DNA of 64,000 bases from Ollibium composti (GCF_004801285.1 NZ_SSNY01000010.1:124001-188000), one strand, 5' to 3'. Counted from the first letter of the stretch, positions 1 through 11,679 are shown. The notes: generated by a model not told the origin, from the letters alone. Numbers and translations are program-made.

Positions 1-417
1 GAAGGCGAGAATCAGGGGAATGCCGACCACGGCGAGCGGCAGCGCCCAGGCAAATTCGTCGGCCTCGACCAGAAGCGCGCCGCCAATCCACCACAGGCCG
101 GCGAGGAAGTAACCGAAGCCGAACCACCAACCAACGGCGAAGGCTGGCCTCAACCGTCTCAGCACGCCGCCCGAGCTTTCAAGCGTGGTTCCGTCGAGCA
201 GCCAGACGAGGACGGGAAAGGCGATGAAGCCGGCGGCGAAGAAATCGTACGGCGCCTGCGTCAGCACGGCCAGCGCGCCGGCGAGGAAGGCGACGAGCGC
301 CCGCCGCCACCCCCACAGGAGGATGACGCGGCCGGCCACGCGCTCGAAAAACCGGCGGTCCGATGCGGCGGCGCCATCCGAGGGACCGGCGCGCAACCCG
401 GATTGGCCGGCGCTCAT
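1..417 (-). CDS. lnt: Apolipoprotein N-acyltransferase, N-terminal part (runs off the window)
   Basis: The translation from ATG at 417 gives a basic N-terminus followed by hydrophobic segments ([20 protein letters not shown], then [18 protein letters not shown] and [20 protein letters not shown]). This is the typical start of Lnt, the inner-membrane enzyme that adds the third acyl chain to lipoproteins. Only about 139 codons are present and the catalytic Glu-Lys-Cys nitrilase domain lies outside the window. The gene comes last in the miaB-phoH-ybeY-corC-lnt order usual in rhizobia, which supports the call. No clear Shine-Dalgarno precedes 417, and an in-frame TTG slightly upstream is possible. 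Confidence 0.85.
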   Translation of the reverse strand, partial: MSAGQSGLRAGPSDGAAASDRRFFERVAGRVILLWGWRRALVAFLAGALAVLTQAPYDFFAAGFIAFPVLVWLLDGTTLESSGGVLRRLRPAFAVGWWFGFGYFLAGLWWIGGALLVEADEFAWALPLAVVGIPLILAF

Positions 418-641
418 GAGAGGAAACCGATGCAAACAGGTGCGATCATGGCCCAGCCCGCCGAATCATGCGGTGAAGTTCTAGCAGGCCGGAAGGACGG
501 CTCCAAACGAACGCGGCACGTCCCTGCCGATGTTTTCGCCCCGGCGGGACCGAACCCGAATGTCGGCCGGCCTTGACGTTTCCCGCAGACCGGCGTTGCG
601 TCAGCACACGCTGACCAACAGCCCTCAAGCCGGCCCGGCTA

Positions 642-1712
642 TCACGCCTGCTCGGCACGGGCGACGCGGCGGCGGCGGTCGCCCTTGGCGGTTTCCACGA
701 TGCGCACGCGCTTGACGCGGCGCGGGTCAGCGTCCAGCACATGGAATTCGAAACCGGGAATGGCCTGCACCACTTCGCCGCGCGCCGGCACGCGGCCCAG
801 CGTGTTGAAGATCATGCCGCCGATGGTGTCGACCGACTCGCCGTGCTCGCCGGCGGCGAAGCCGTCGCCGATCATGGTGGCGACGTCGTCGATCTCGGCC
901 TTGCCGTCGACCAGGAAGACGCCGTCACCGGTCTTGGTCACCAGCGGCTCGTCCTCGTCGTGCTCGTCCTCGATGTCGCCGACGACCATCTCAACGATGT
1001 CCTCCAGCGAGGCCAGCCCGTCGGTACCGCCGTATTCGTCGATGACCAGGGCCATCTGGGTGCGGCCGGCCTGCATGCGCGCCATCAGGTCCGACGCCAG
1101 CATCGAGGGCGGCACGAACAGCACCGGGCGGATCAGGTCGAGATCGCCGATGGGGCGCGTCAGGTCGACTTCCGACAGGGCAAGGGCTGCCGCCGGCTGC
1201 GCCTTCTTACGGCCTCGACCGTTCTTCGGGCGGGCGGCGCGGGTGATGTGGCCGAGCACGTCGCGGATGTGGATCATGCCGCGCGGGTCGTCCAGCGTCT
1301 CGACATAGACGGGCATGCGCGAATGGCCGGACTGTTCGAACAGGCCGAGCAGTTCGCCCAGCGTGGTGCCGATCTCGACGCCCTCGATATCGGCGCGCGG
1401 CACCATGACGTCCTCGACGCGCACCTCGCGCAACCTGAGGATGTTGTTGAGCATGGCGCGTTCGCCGGGCGAGAAGGCGCCCGGCTCGCTGGTCGTCTCG
1501 GCCAGCGCATCGGCGATCTCTTCGCGCAGCGACGTGCCGTTGCGATGGCGGAACAGGCCCAGCATCCGGTCGAAAAGCGACGGTCCGGCGGGCGCCTGCT
1601 CAATGGCCGCGGTGCCGGTCGCGGTACTGGGACTGGAGGGGTCTTCCTGCTTCTCGGAAGGCTTTGCCGCGCCACCAGCCTCGGCGTGGGCGGCTTCTTG
1701 CTTGTCGTTCAT
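642..1712 (-). CDS. Hemolysin C / CorC-type CBS-domain protein
   Basis: The 356-residue protein has a low-complexity N-terminus (about 1-60), a paired CBS region beginning near LREVRVEDVMVPRADIEGVE, and a C-terminal CorC/HlyC domain containing GGMIFNTLGRVPARGE. It lacks the N-terminal DUF21 membrane domain of the longer paralogues, so it is the soluble TlyC/CorC form. Family members bind adenine nucleotides through CBS and are linked to Mg/Co efflux or ribosome-associated functions; the exact role is unproven. The frame starts 27 nt after the ybeY stop, so it is very probably in the same transcript. Confidence 0.88.
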   Translation of the reverse strand: MNDKQEAAHAEAGGAAKPSEKQEDPSSPSTATGTAAIEQAPAGPSLFDRMLGLFRHRNGTSLREEIADALAETTSEPGAFSPGERAMLNNILRLREVRVEDVMVPRADIEGVEIGTTLGELLGLFEQSGHSRMPVYVETLDDPRGMIHIRDVLGHITRAARPKNGRGRKKAQPAAALALSEVDLTRPIGDLDLIRPVLFVPPSMLASDLMARMQAGRTQMALVIDEYGGTDGLASLEDIVEMVVGDIEDEHDEDEPLVTKTGDGVFLVDGKAEIDDVATMIGDGFAAGEHGESVDTIGGMIFNTLGRVPARGEVVQAIPGFEFHVLDADPRRVKRVRIVETAKGDRRRRVARAEQA

Positions 1713-1739
1713 CGTCGTCCGGTCGGTTTCTCGATCTAG

Positions 1740-2231
1740 TTACGCATAGGGATCGGGAATGGCAAGCCTTGCGAGCGCCCTGCGCTCGATCGCCTCCATC
1801 TCCTCGGCCTCGGCGTCCGTCTCATGGTGATGGCCCAGAAGATGCAGCAGGCCGTGGATCACCAGATGGGTAATATGGTTGTCCAGCGGCTTGCCTTCCA
1901 GTGCAGCCTCGCTCGCCACCGTCTCGGCCGCCAACACGATATCGCCCAGCAGCGGCGGCAGCGGGCCCGTCTTCGTCTCCGGGAAGGCGGGAAAGGAAAG
2001 CACGTTGGTCGCCTTGTCCTTACCACGCCAGCCGGCGTTGAGTTCGCGGATGCGGGCATCGTCGGTGAAGATCACGCCGAGTTCGGATTCGCCTGTACGG
2101 GATGCACCAAGCGCCGCGAAGGCACCGGCCACAGCACGCTCGACCAGTATGGTGAGAGTGGCTTCGTCCGGCCAGTCGCCGGCCTCGACGGTGAGGTCGA
2201 TATCTATCGGAGGCGCGGGATCAGCGGGCAT
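1740..2231 (-). CDS. ybeY: Endoribonuclease YbeY (rRNA maturation factor)
   Basis: YbeY is a single-strand endoribonuclease needed for 16S rRNA 3'-end maturation and ribosome quality control. The zinc motif is visible as [20 protein letters not shown], giving the three-histidine HxxxHxxxxxH pattern near the C-terminus. The start chosen is ATG at 2231, giving 163 residues beginning [12 protein letters not shown]. The frame stays open to a TTG at 2261 preceded by AGGA, so a slightly longer product cannot be excluded. It lies between phoH and corC, its usual neighbours. Confidence 0.93.
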   Translation of the reverse strand: MPADPAPPIDIDLTVEAGDWPDEATLTILVERAVAGAFAALGASRTGESELGVIFTDDARIRELNAGWRGKDKATNVLSFPAFPETKTGPLPPLLGDIVLAAETVASEAALEGKPLDNHITHLVIHGLLHLLGHHHETDAEAEEMEAIERRALARLAIPDPYA

Positions 2232-2294
2232 GGCGGCCTGCGATGCACGAGGCCTGTGCAAAGTGTCCTGAAGGCACCGGGAAAACGCCTATCC

Positions 2295-3353
2295 TCACCC
2301 TTCCGCGCCCAGCCCGCGCGCGACCTTGCCGTCGCGATCGTAGGCCTTGACGATCTCGGCCACCAGCGGATGGCGCACCACGTCGGTGTCGGTGAAACGC
2401 ACGGTAACGACGCCCGGCACGCCGTCCAGCACGCGCAGCGCCTCGACAAGGCCGGAGCGGGTGTTCGGCGGCAGGTCGATCTGGGTCGGATCGCCGGTGA
2501 CGATCATGCGCGATCCTTCGCCGAGCCGCGTCAGGAACATCTTCATCTGCATTGGCGTGGTGTTCTGCGCCTCGTCGAGGATAACGGCGGCGTGCGCCAG
2601 CGTGCGGCCGCGCATGAAGGCGAGCGGCGCGATCTCGATGACGCCGGCGGTAATCGCCCGCTCCACCTTGTCGCCCGGCATCATGTCATAAAGCGCGTCG
2701 TAAAGCGGGCGAAGGTAGGGATCGACCTTTTCCTTCATGTCGCCGGGCAGGAAGCCCAGCCGCTCGCCGGCCTCGACGGCCGGGCGCGACAGGATGATGC
2801 GCTCGACCATGCCGCGCTCCAGCATCATGGCCGCGTGCGCCACGGCCAGATAGGTCTTGCCGGTGCCGGCCGGGCCGATGCCGAAAACCAGCTCCGACCG
2901 CTCCAGCGCGCGCATATAGGCGTCCTGGTTGAGCGAGCGGGCGTAGATGGTCTTCTTGCGGGTGGAAATCTGCGCCGCAGAGACCTTGCCCTTGCGCTCC
3001 AGCGTCGGCAGCGTGAGCTGGTCGTCGGCGGCCACCGCCATGCGGATAGCGCCGTCGACGTCCGACTGGCTGATGTCGGCGCCCTTCTGGAGAATGGCAT
3101 AGAGACTGTCGAGGGCCTGCCGCGCCTGCTCGGCCGCCGTGGGCGAGCCCTTGATGGTGAGCTGGTTGCCGCGTGAACGGATGTCGACGCCGAGCTTCTG
3201 CTCGAGCCGGGCCAAGTTCTCGTCGAACTGGCCGTAGAGCGCGCTGGCGAGCTTGTTGTTGTCGAAGGTAAGGACGATGTGCGCCATGTCGGACGCCCCG
3301 GAAGGCGTCAAGGGTGCGAGTGGGGGAACTGCCTTCAGGTCGGCTGCGGTCAA
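2295..3353 (-). CDS. phoH: PhoH family ATPase
   Basis: The protein has 352 residues. An N-terminal KH-like segment (about 25-110, LTIKGSPTAAEQARQAL) precedes a P-loop ATPase domain with Walker A GPAGTGKTYLAV and Walker B VILDEAQNTTP. PhoH (YbeZ) partners YbeY in RNA processing, and the genes are adjacent here. The start is a TTG at 3353: the minus strand shows AAGGAG seven bases before it, and the resulting N-terminus suits rhizobial PhoH. The first internal ATG would remove about 22 residues. Confidence 0.93.
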   Translation of the reverse strand: MTAADLKAVPPLAPLTPSGASDMAHIVLTFDNNKLASALYGQFDENLARLEQKLGVDIRSRGNQLTIKGSPTAAEQARQALDSLYAILQKGADISQSDVDGAIRMAVAADDQLTLPTLERKGKVSAAQISTRKKTIYARSLNQDAYMRALERSELVFGIGPAGTGKTYLAVAHAAMMLERGMVERIILSRPAVEAGERLGFLPGDMKEKVDPYLRPLYDALYDMMPGDKVERAITAGVIEIAPLAFMRGRTLAHAAVILDEAQNTTPMQMKMFLTRLGEGSRMIVTGDPTQIDLPPNTRSGLVEALRVLDGVPGVVTVRFTDTDVVRHPLVAEIVKAYDRDGKVARGLGAEG

Positions 3354-3377
3354 CCGTCTCTCCTTGTCCGCCGGCGC

Positions 3378-4775
<1,398 letters not shown>

Positions 4776-4825
4776 GGGCGGGCTTCTATCGCGTTTTGGC
4801 GGTCAAGAACAACCGATTCCAGCAG

Positions 4826-5638
4826 TCAGCCCGCCTCGGTCCCATGCAGCGCCGCCTGCATCATCGCCTTCACACGGGCCTCGACCAGCCGCGTCGCTTC
4901 CTTGCGGTTCGATCCGGCCGAAAACATCACCGGTTCGCCGAAGCGGACCTCGACGTCGACGGCGCCCAGTTTCAACAGGCCGGCGACATGCGGCACGAGG
5001 TCCTGGTCGCCGATCCAGGACAGCGTCATGCGCCCGGCGCGGCCGAGCGGGATGCCATGGCGGCGTACATAGGCGATCGCCACCGGCTGGATGGCAACTT
5101 CCTGCACCCCTTCGTGCGCCGTCGCCCCCTTGCCGATTGCCAGCGTGGCGGCGCCGAACAGCGTGCTCTTGAACGGCAGCATCCTGTTGCCGTCGCCGGT
5201 CGTGCCTTCGGCGAATAGCACCATTGCATCGCCCGCCTTCAGCCGCTCGCCGATCTCGCTCGCCTGGTCGACGGAGCTGTGACGCCGCTCGCGGTCGACG
5301 AAAACGGTGCGTTGCAGCGTCGACAGCCAGCCCATCAGCGGCCAGCCCTGCATCTGCGCCTTGGCGATGAAGGACACGTCGGCAATGGAGCCGAGGACGC
5401 CGATGTCCGTCCACGAGACGTGGTTGGCGACGATCAGCAGCGGGCGCTTCCGCGATAGGCTGCCCTCGACATGCACGCGAAACCCCAGCGCCCACAGGAT
5501 CGCCTTGTGCCACAGGCGCGGCACGAATGAGGGATTGCCCCATCCGGTTTTCAGCACCGTGAGCTGCGAAACCGCCACCGCTGTCGTGACAGCCGCGACG
5601 AAAAGCAGGATCAGGCCGTTTCGGATTTTCGCGATCAT
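4826..5638 (-). CDS. plsC: 1-acyl-sn-glycerol-3-phosphate acyltransferase
   Basis: The protein has 270 residues: an N-terminal hydrophobic anchor (about 8-30), then the acyltransferase motif VANHVSWTD (HX4D) and the substrate-binding block VLFAEGTTGDGNRML (EGT). These are PlsC/LPLAT hallmarks for the second acylation in phosphatidic acid synthesis. Some alphaproteobacterial paralogues at this locus (OlsA-like) acylate lyso-ornithine lipid, which sequence alone cannot exclude. AAGGGGA precedes the ATG. The gene sits between rimI and miaB on the same strand. Confidence 0.87.
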   Translation of the reverse strand: MIAKIRNGLILLFVAAVTTAVAVSQLTVLKTGWGNPSFVPRLWHKAILWALGFRVHVEGSLSRKRPLLIVANHVSWTDIGVLGSIADVSFIAKAQMQGWPLMGWLSTLQRTVFVDRERRHSSVDQASEIGERLKAGDAMVLFAEGTTGDGNRMLPFKSTLFGAATLAIGKGATAHEGVQEVAIQPVAIAYVRRHGIPLGRAGRMTLSWIGDQDLVPHVAGLLKLGAVDVEVRFGEPVMFSAGSNRKEATRLVEARVKAMMQAALHGTEAG

Positions 5639-5680
5639 CGTCCCCTTGCGCTCTGCCGGCGCATGTGCCGGATTTGCCGG

Positions 5681-6175
5681 CTAGCGGAGATCGCGGCGCA
5701 TGACAAGCGCCCCGGTCGGACCGCGTTCGGGCGAGCGATAGTAATCGGGCCGCTTGCCGACCTCGCGGAAGCCGAGCCGGCGATAGAGCGCGATGGCCGG
5801 TGCGTTCGTCTCGTCCACTTCGAGAAACAAGGCTTCGGCACGGTCGCCGTGCAGTTGCCGCAGCACCGCGTCCATCAACTGCCAGCCGATGCCGTGCCGG
5901 CGATGGCTGCGGGCGACCGCCACGGTGAGGATTTCGCCCTCGCCGGCCGCCAGTCGCGCCAGCACGAAACCGACGATGCCGGCGCGGGGATTTCCCACCT
6001 CTTTCGCCGCGAAGCCAAATACGGTGTCCTGTTCCAGCAGCGCGGCGAACTCGCCGCCCGTCCACGGACGGACGAAATCCTCGCGGTGGAGGATCGACAC
6101 GGCATCGCTATCTTCAGGGGTCAGCGGCTCCAGCACATAATCCTTCGGGCGCTGCGGCAGGAAGGGAATGCGCAT
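5681..6175 (-). CDS. rimI: Ribosomal-protein-alanine N-acetyltransferase (GNAT)
   Basis: The 164-residue GNAT-fold protein has the acetyl-CoA-binding signature VARSHRRHGIGWQLMDAVL (R/Q-x-x-G-x-G/A) and a C-terminal ALYRRLGFREVGKRPDYY typical of RimI. It is predicted to acetylate the N-terminal alanine of ribosomal protein S18; other substrates are possible. Its ATG overlaps the tsaB stop as TGATG, so the two genes are translationally coupled, as in many alphaproteobacteria. Confidence 0.88.
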   Translation of the reverse strand: MRIPFLPQRPKDYVLEPLTPEDSDAVSILHREDFVRPWTGGEFAALLEQDTVFGFAAKEVGNPRAGIVGFVLARLAAGEGEILTVAVARSHRRHGIGWQLMDAVLRQLHGDRAEALFLEVDETNAPAIALYRRLGFREVGKRPDYYRSPERGPTGALVMRRDLR

Positions 6176-6849
6176 CAGCGCGCCCTCGGCAGCACGAACC
6201 CGGCCTGCGGCTTGGCGTCGGCGTCGCGCAGGTAAAGCGGCTTCGGCTTCTCGCCCGGCTTTTTTTCGGCGGCGAGGCTGGCGTAGACGGCGATATCCGC
6301 GGTGGCGCCGAGCGGCCCGAAGTCGAAAGACCCGCCGGCCGCTTCCGCGATCCGCTCCCCCGCGTTGCCGGCAAGCACCGTCCCCTCAGTCACCATCGCA
6401 ACGGCCTCCTCCAGCGTGGTCACGGCCGGACCGTAGCGCAGAACAGCCAATTCATCGTAAAGGGCGGCGTGGATTTCGCCACGCCCGCCGTCGAGGGCGG
6501 CGAAGATCGGCCGGCTCGGAAAGGACTGCCGCGCCTCGGCAGCCAGCGCTTCCAGCGTGGTGACGCCGATGGCCGGGATTTTCAGCGCCAGCGCCAGCCC
6601 GCGCGCGGTAGCAACGCCGACGCGCAGGCCGGTGAAGGACCCGGGACCGACGGAGACGGCAATGCCGCCGAGATCGGCATAGGACTTGCCGGCCTGACCC
6701 AGCGCACCCTCGATTACCCCCATCAGGTGCTCGGCATGGCCCTTGCCGAGATCGAGCACTGTTCTGCCCAGTTCCTTGCCGGCCCCAGCGTCATAGACGC
6801 AGGCCGCGCACAGATTGGCGGAACAGTCGATGGCGAGGAGAACTCTCAT
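6175..6849 (-). CDS. tsaB: tRNA threonylcarbamoyladenosine biosynthesis protein TsaB
   Basis: TsaB (YeaZ) is the non-catalytic ASKHA partner of TsaD in the t6A37 modification complex. The 224-residue protein begins MRVLLAIDCSANLCAACVYD and contains the conserved block VSVGPGSFTGLRVGVATARG, which is diagnostic. Length is normal. It is the first gene of a minus-strand run (tsaB-rimI-plsC-miaB-phoH-ybeY-corC-lnt), most of it tightly spaced. Confidence 0.93.
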   Translation of the reverse strand: MRVLLAIDCSANLCAACVYDAGAGKELGRTVLDLGKGHAEHLMGVIEGALGQAGKSYADLGGIAVSVGPGSFTGLRVGVATARGLALALKIPAIGVTTLEALAAEARQSFPSRPIFAALDGGRGEIHAALYDELAVLRYGPAVTTLEEAVAMVTEGTVLAGNAGERIAEAAGGSFDFGPLGATADIAVYASLAAEKKPGEKPKPLYLRDADAKPQAGFVLPRAR

Positions 6850-6926
6850 CTAGTCATTGTCCCCGCCCTCCGCTACGGCTCCGGGCGTTCGTCGCTCGAA
6901 AAGCCCATTTGGGGGCTTTTCGTCCG

Positions 6927-9101
6927 CTATGCGGACCGCTTCTCACCCTTCAGCTCCAGCCGCCGTGCATGCAGCACCGGCTCGGTGTAGCCGTTGGGCT
7001 GGACGCGGCCCTTGAAGACGAGGTCACAGGCGGCCTGGAAGGCGATGGACTTGTCGAAATCCGGCGCCATCGGGCGGTAGAGCGGGTCGCCGGCATTCTG
7101 GCGATCCACCACGGCGGCCATGCGCTTCATCGTCTCCATCACCTGCGCTTCCTTGCAGACGCCGTGATGCAGCCAGTTGGCGATGTGCTGGGAGGAGATG
7201 CGCAGCGTCGCGCGGTCTTCCATCAGGCCGACATCGTTGATGTCCGGCACCTTGGAGCAGCCGACGCCCTGGTCGATCCAGCGCACGACATAGCCGAGGA
7301 TGCCCTGCGCGTTGTTGTCCAGTTCCTTCTGGATGTCTTCGGCCGACCAATTCGGCCGCACCGCGACCGGCACGGAGAGAATATCGTCCAGCTTCGCCTT
7401 GGCGCGCCCCTTCAGCTTTTCCTGCACCGCATGCACATCGACCTTGTGGTAGTGCGTTGCGTGAAGCGTGGCGGCCGTCGGCGACGGCACCCAGGCAGTG
7501 TTGGCGCCGGCCTCGGGATGGGCGATCTTCTCAGCCAGCATCGCCGCCATTAGATCGGGCATCGCCCACATGCCCTTGCCGATCTGGGCGCGGCCTTCGA
7601 GCCCGCATTCCAGCCCGGTGTCGACGTTCCAGTTCTCGTAAGCCGCGATCCAGGCGGCCTGCTTCATGTCGCCCTTGCGGATCATCGGGCCGGCTTCCAT
7701 CGAGGTGTGGATCTCGTCGCCGGTACGGTCGAGGAAGCCGGTGTTGATGAACACCACGCGATCCTTCGCCGCGCGGATGGCTTCCTTGAGGTTGACGGTG
7801 GTGCGCCGCTCCTCGTCCATGATGCCCATCTTGATGGTGTTGGGCTTCATGCCGAGCAGCTTTTCGACACGGGCGAAGATCTCGGCGGCGAAGGCGACTT
7901 CTTCCGGCCCGTGCATCTTCGGCTTGACGACGTACATCGAGCCAGCGCGGGAATTTTTGCGCGCGCCGTTGGGACCGACGTCGTGAAGGGCGATCAGCGC
8001 GGTAACGGCGGCGTCCAGAATGCCTTCCGGCACTTCCGAACCGTCGGCCAGCAGCACGGCCGGATTGGTCATCAGGTGGCCGACATTGCGCACCAGCATC
8101 AGCGAGCGGCCGGACAGTGTCAGCGTCGAGCCGTCCGGCGCGGTGTAGCTGCGGTCGCCATTCAGGCGGCGGGTCATCGTCCTGCCGCCCTTCTCGAAGG
8201 TTTCCGAGAGATCGCCCTTCATCAGACCCAGCCAATTGCGATAGGCGACGACCTTGTCCTCGGCATCGACGGCCGCGATGGAATCCTCGCAGTCCTGGAT
8301 GGTGGTGATGGCGGCCTCGAGGATCATGTCTGAAATGCCGGCCGGGTCTGCCTTACCGATGGGGCTTTCCCGGTTGACGACGACCTCGACATGCAGGCCA
8401 TGGCGCTCCAGCAGGACCGCTTCCGGGGCGGCCGCGTCGCCGCGATAGCCAACGAACTGCGCCGGGTCCTTCAGCGCGACCATGCCCGCCGCCGTCCGGA
8501 GGGAAAGCGCGCCGCCCGACACCGACATGCCGGTCACATCCTTCCACGAGCCGGACGCCAGCGGCGCCGACTGGTCGAGAAAGGCCTTGGCCCAGGCGAC
8601 GACCTTCTCGCCGCGCTTGGGATTGTAGCCCTTGCCCTTTTCCGCACCGTCCGTCTCGGGGACGGCGTCGGTGCCGTAGAGCGCATCGTAGAGCGAGCCC
8701 CAGCGGGCGTTGGCGGCGTTGAGCGCATAGCGCGCGTTCATCACCGGCACGACGAGCTGCGGGCCGGCGATGGTGGCGATCTCGGGATCGACATTTTCGG
8801 TCTTCACCGCAAAGGCCGGGCCTTCCGGCACCAGATAGCCGATCTCCTTCAGGAAGCTCTTGTATGCGGCCATGTCGACGGGGGCGCCGTTCTGCTTGTA
8901 CCAGGCGTCGATCTTTTCCTGGATATCGTCGCGCGTCTTCAACAGCGCCCGGTTCTTCGGCGCCAGATCGTGCGCGATGGCGGCAAAGCCGTTCCAGAAG
9001 GCGGCGGCATCGATGCCGGTGCCGGGCGCCGCCTCGTTCACGACGAAGTCGTGCAGTTCCGGGGCGATGCGCAGGCCTGCGATCTCGATGCGGTCGGTCA
9101 T
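6927..9101 (-). CDS. glcB: Malate synthase G
   Basis: Malate synthase G condenses glyoxylate with acetyl-CoA to malate. The 724-residue protein begins [20 protein letters not shown] and includes the barrel segments [40 protein letters not shown] and [16 protein letters not shown], all MSG-type; the length matches the family. The start at 9101 is chosen because GGAGA lies nine bases upstream; the frame extends further upstream without homology. Functionally it would consume glyoxylate made by the GlcDEF/LldD enzymes encoded at 41468-49521. Confidence 0.96.
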   Translation of the reverse strand: MTDRIEIAGLRIAPELHDFVVNEAAPGTGIDAAAFWNGFAAIAHDLAPKNRALLKTRDDIQEKIDAWYKQNGAPVDMAAYKSFLKEIGYLVPEGPAFAVKTENVDPEIATIAGPQLVVPVMNARYALNAANARWGSLYDALYGTDAVPETDGAEKGKGYNPKRGEKVVAWAKAFLDQSAPLASGSWKDVTGMSVSGGALSLRTAAGMVALKDPAQFVGYRGDAAAPEAVLLERHGLHVEVVVNRESPIGKADPAGISDMILEAAITTIQDCEDSIAAVDAEDKVVAYRNWLGLMKGDLSETFEKGGRTMTRRLNGDRSYTAPDGSTLTLSGRSLMLVRNVGHLMTNPAVLLADGSEVPEGILDAAVTALIALHDVGPNGARKNSRAGSMYVVKPKMHGPEEVAFAAEIFARVEKLLGMKPNTIKMGIMDEERRTTVNLKEAIRAAKDRVVFINTGFLDRTGDEIHTSMEAGPMIRKGDMKQAAWIAAYENWNVDTGLECGLEGRAQIGKGMWAMPDLMAAMLAEKIAHPEAGANTAWVPSPTAATLHATHYHKVDVHAVQEKLKGRAKAKLDDILSVPVAVRPNWSAEDIQKELDNNAQGILGYVVRWIDQGVGCSKVPDINDVGLMEDRATLRISSQHIANWLHHGVCKEAQVMETMKRMAAVVDRQNAGDPLYRPMAPDFDKSIAFQAACDLVFKGRVQPNGYTEPVLHARRLELKGEKRSA

Positions 9102-9208
9102 TTCAAAAAGTCTCCAAAAAGGCAGCCGGAGAAAAGCGGCAAGTCGTGCCGGGCCTTTGGCACGCTCACGGTCCGGGGTCAATTATCCTATCGTTCCGAT
9201 GCCCGCGC

Positions 9209-11257
9209 TTACGCCGCGATGCGCGGCCGGCCTGACGCGACGGCGACGATCTCGGCCTCGACGAACATGCGCTGCCCCTCGACGATCGAGACGCGGAACT
9301 CCTTCGACACCGATATCTCGACCTCGTCGGCGCCGGCCTCGGTGGCGCGGCTTTCGGCCAGCGACCGCACCTCGGCCTCGGCGGCGGCGACGGCCGAGTC
9401 CTCCTCCTCGAAATCGACGATGCCGCTGTCGCTGGACAGACGGAACAACCCTTCCTTGGGCTGGCTCACGCGCGCCTCGACGGTGACGCGCACCTGACCG
9501 ACGACGGCACCCAGCGCATTGGCGACGTCGGTGTCTTCCGGCACGATGCAGGCGTTGCCGAGCAGCGCGGCAAGGCCGGCATAGTGCAGCGGCGCCGAGG
9601 CGCCGAGGCCGATCACCGGGCGGTCAAGCGAAACAGCGAGGCGGGCGATGCCGGGATAGGCGTCCACGGCGCGCTGCACCAGCGCATGCGCGACGGTGCC
9701 GGCGCCGTCCAGCCCGTCCTCGGCGAAGGCGGTTTCCAGTATGTATTCGGCGGACCAGCGGGTGACGGCCCGCAAAACGCGCGCGCAGAAGGCTTCCGGC
9801 GAATCCGCGACGGCCTGGCCGCGGCCGTCGCGCTTGCGGGCGAACAGTTCGGCACCGAGGCGGGCGGCCTCGCCGTTCCAGTTTGCCTGGCGGCCGAGCA
9901 CGTGCGCGGCGTCCGAAGGCGTGAAGCCCGATATGTGCACGAGGCCGCGCGCCACCAGCCTTTTCAGCGTCGCGTTCTGGGCGTTGGAGGACAGCAGCAG
10001 GTCAAGCGGCTGCGGGATGGCGGTAATCGCCTCGTAGAGCTTGGCCTCGGAACGGCCGAGCCCGGCGGCGAAACGGTCCGGGATGCCGGTGCGGAAGGCG
10101 AAGCGGGCGTCCATGCGGCCGGCGTTGGGCGCGCGCAACTGCCGCTCCAGCTCCCGGATGACGGTCGCGCCATGCGTGACGGCTGCCAGCGACAGCGGCA
10201 CCAGCCGGCGCGGGCCGAGCACCAGACGCGGGTCGAGCACGCCTTCCTGGAACGCCACCTCGGAATCGCCGCCGAGACCGAAAGTGCGCATGGCGACCGC
10301 CTCCACCATGGTGCGGAAGCCGCCGACGGTAGCGCCTTCGGGATCGAGACGCGGGCGCCCCTTGTCCAACACGGCGACGTCGGTGGTGGTGCCGCCGATA
10401 TCCGACACCATGGCGTTGTCCAGCCCGGTCATGTGGCGGGCGCCGACCAGCGAGGCCGCCGGTCCCGACAGGATCGTCTCGATCGGCCGTTGGCGGGCGA
10501 AGGCGGCCGAGACCAGCGCGCCATCGCCGCGCACCACCATCAAGGGTGCTGCGATGCCGCGTTTTTCGAGAAAGCCTTCCGTCGCCGCGACCAGCCGGTC
10601 GATCATCGAGATCAGCCGCGCGTTGAGCAGCGTCGTCAGCGCCCGGCGCGGGCCGCCGAGCTTGGCCGACAGTTCGTGGCTGGCGGTGACCGGCAGGCCG
10701 CTGCGTTCGCGGATCAGGTCGCGCGCGGCCAGCTCGTGCTCGGGATTGCGGGTGGCGAAATAGGCGCAGACGGCGAAGCCCGAAACCGTTTCCGCCAGTT
10801 CCGGCAGCGCAGCCTCCAGCGCGGCAAGGTCGAGATCAGCGGCGTTGCCATGTACATCGTGGCCGCCTGGGCAGAACACCACCGGATCGGCGCCCAGCGC
10901 ACCCTTCAGGCCGTCGCGGGCAAGATCGTCCTCACCGAAGCCGATCATGACCAGCGCGACACGCCCGCCCTGCCCTTCGACCAGCGCGTTGGTGGCGAGG
11001 GTGGTGGACATGGAGACGAGCTTGATCGTCGCCGGGTCGCAGGCCGCCTTGGCCAGAACCGCATCGACCGCGCCGGAAATGCCGACCGCCAGGTCGTGGC
11101 GGGTGGTCAGCGCCTTGGCCTTGGCCAGCACCGTGCCCTTTTCACCGCCCCCCTCGGTCCACAGCACGGCGTCGGTATAGGTGCCTCCGGTATCGATGCC
11201 TAAGAAGAGGGGGCCTGAGGCAGAAGAGCGCTCAGGAGCGGATGCGGAGGAGTTCAT
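9209..11257 (-). CDS. Hydantoinase/oxoprolinase family protein (HyuA-like)
   Basis: The 682-residue protein begins with the phosphate-binding motif FLGIDTGGTYTDAVLW and has VSDIGGTTTDVAVLDKGRPR in the middle, both typical of the ASKHA-fold hydantoinase A/5-oxoprolinase/acetone carboxylase subunit family. These enzymes hydrolyse cyclic amides with ATP. HyuA normally works with HyuB, but no hyuB is present nearby, so the substrate is unknown. It is convergent with nothing and lies 107 nt upstream of glcB on the same strand. Confidence 0.85.
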   Translation of the reverse strand: MNSSASAPERSSASGPLFLGIDTGGTYTDAVLWTEGGGEKGTVLAKAKALTTRHDLAVGISGAVDAVLAKAACDPATIKLVSMSTTLATNALVEGQGGRVALVMIGFGEDDLARDGLKGALGADPVVFCPGGHDVHGNAADLDLAALEAALPELAETVSGFAVCAYFATRNPEHELAARDLIRERSGLPVTASHELSAKLGGPRRALTTLLNARLISMIDRLVAATEGFLEKRGIAAPLMVVRGDGALVSAAFARQRPIETILSGPAASLVGARHMTGLDNAMVSDIGGTTTDVAVLDKGRPRLDPEGATVGGFRTMVEAVAMRTFGLGGDSEVAFQEGVLDPRLVLGPRRLVPLSLAAVTHGATVIRELERQLRAPNAGRMDARFAFRTGIPDRFAAGLGRSEAKLYEAITAIPQPLDLLLSSNAQNATLKRLVARGLVHISGFTPSDAAHVLGRQANWNGEAARLGAELFARKRDGRGQAVADSPEAFCARVLRAVTRWSAEYILETAFAEDGLDGAGTVAHALVQRAVDAYPGIARLAVSLDRPVIGLGASAPLHYAGLAALLGNACIVPEDTDVANALGAVVGQVRVTVEARVSQPKEGLFRLSSDSGIVDFEEEDSAVAAAEAEVRSLAESRATEAGADEVEISVSKEFRVSIVEGQRMFVEAEIVAVASGRPRIAA

Positions 11258-11387
11258 GGGGCAGGCATTCCTTGGACGTTACCTGCCTTTAGCCGATACC
11301 CGCCCGCAAAGGGAACAAGCCAGTAGCCGCAAATGTCCATGACAGTGGCGATTTTGCGCACTTGGAGCGAATCCAGGACCGGTCCCG

Positions 11388-11597
11388 TCAGGCGAGATGC
11401 AGCACGCTGCCCTTGTGGGCGGCAATATGGTCGGTCTTGTCGCTCTTGATCTCGTATTGCGGCTCGTCTTCCGAAGCGCGGTGCATGTGGCCCTTGTAGT
11501 CGAAATCGCGCGTATGGATCGCAATGATGGTTCCCGAAACGTGTCCCGCCTCGGAATTCCACCTTACATGGTCGCCGACCTTGAACCGCTTCGCCAT
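11388..11597 (-). CDS. DUF2945 / TUDOR-like small protein
   Basis: This 69-residue protein (MAKRFKVGDHVRWNSEAGHV...) has the KxGDxVxWxSxxGxxxGxI pattern and the downstream EPQYEIKSDKTDHIAAHKG block of the DUF2945 family, also called hypervirulence-associated TUDOR domain. Its function is unknown. ATG at 11597 is preceded by GGGAGAG at good spacing; the upstream extension to 11663 has no ribosome-binding site. It lies between the hyuA-like gene and the molybdoenzyme. Confidence 0.85.
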   Translation of the reverse strand: MAKRFKVGDHVRWNSEAGHVSGTIIAIHTRDFDYKGHMHRASEDEPQYEIKSDKTDHIAAHKGSVLHLA

Positions 11598-11679
11598 CGT
11601 TCGCTCTCCCGTCAGCTGGCATCGGGCGACGACGATGCCGCGAGCATATTGCGAATGCCGCACTCGCCAGCCGCGCGCA

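Noticed and set aside
9102..9208. Search for the AATTGG/ACCAGTT operator upstream of glcB
   Set aside because: No matching palindrome is present before malate synthase G, so the predicted 2-hydroxyacid regulon is not extended to it.
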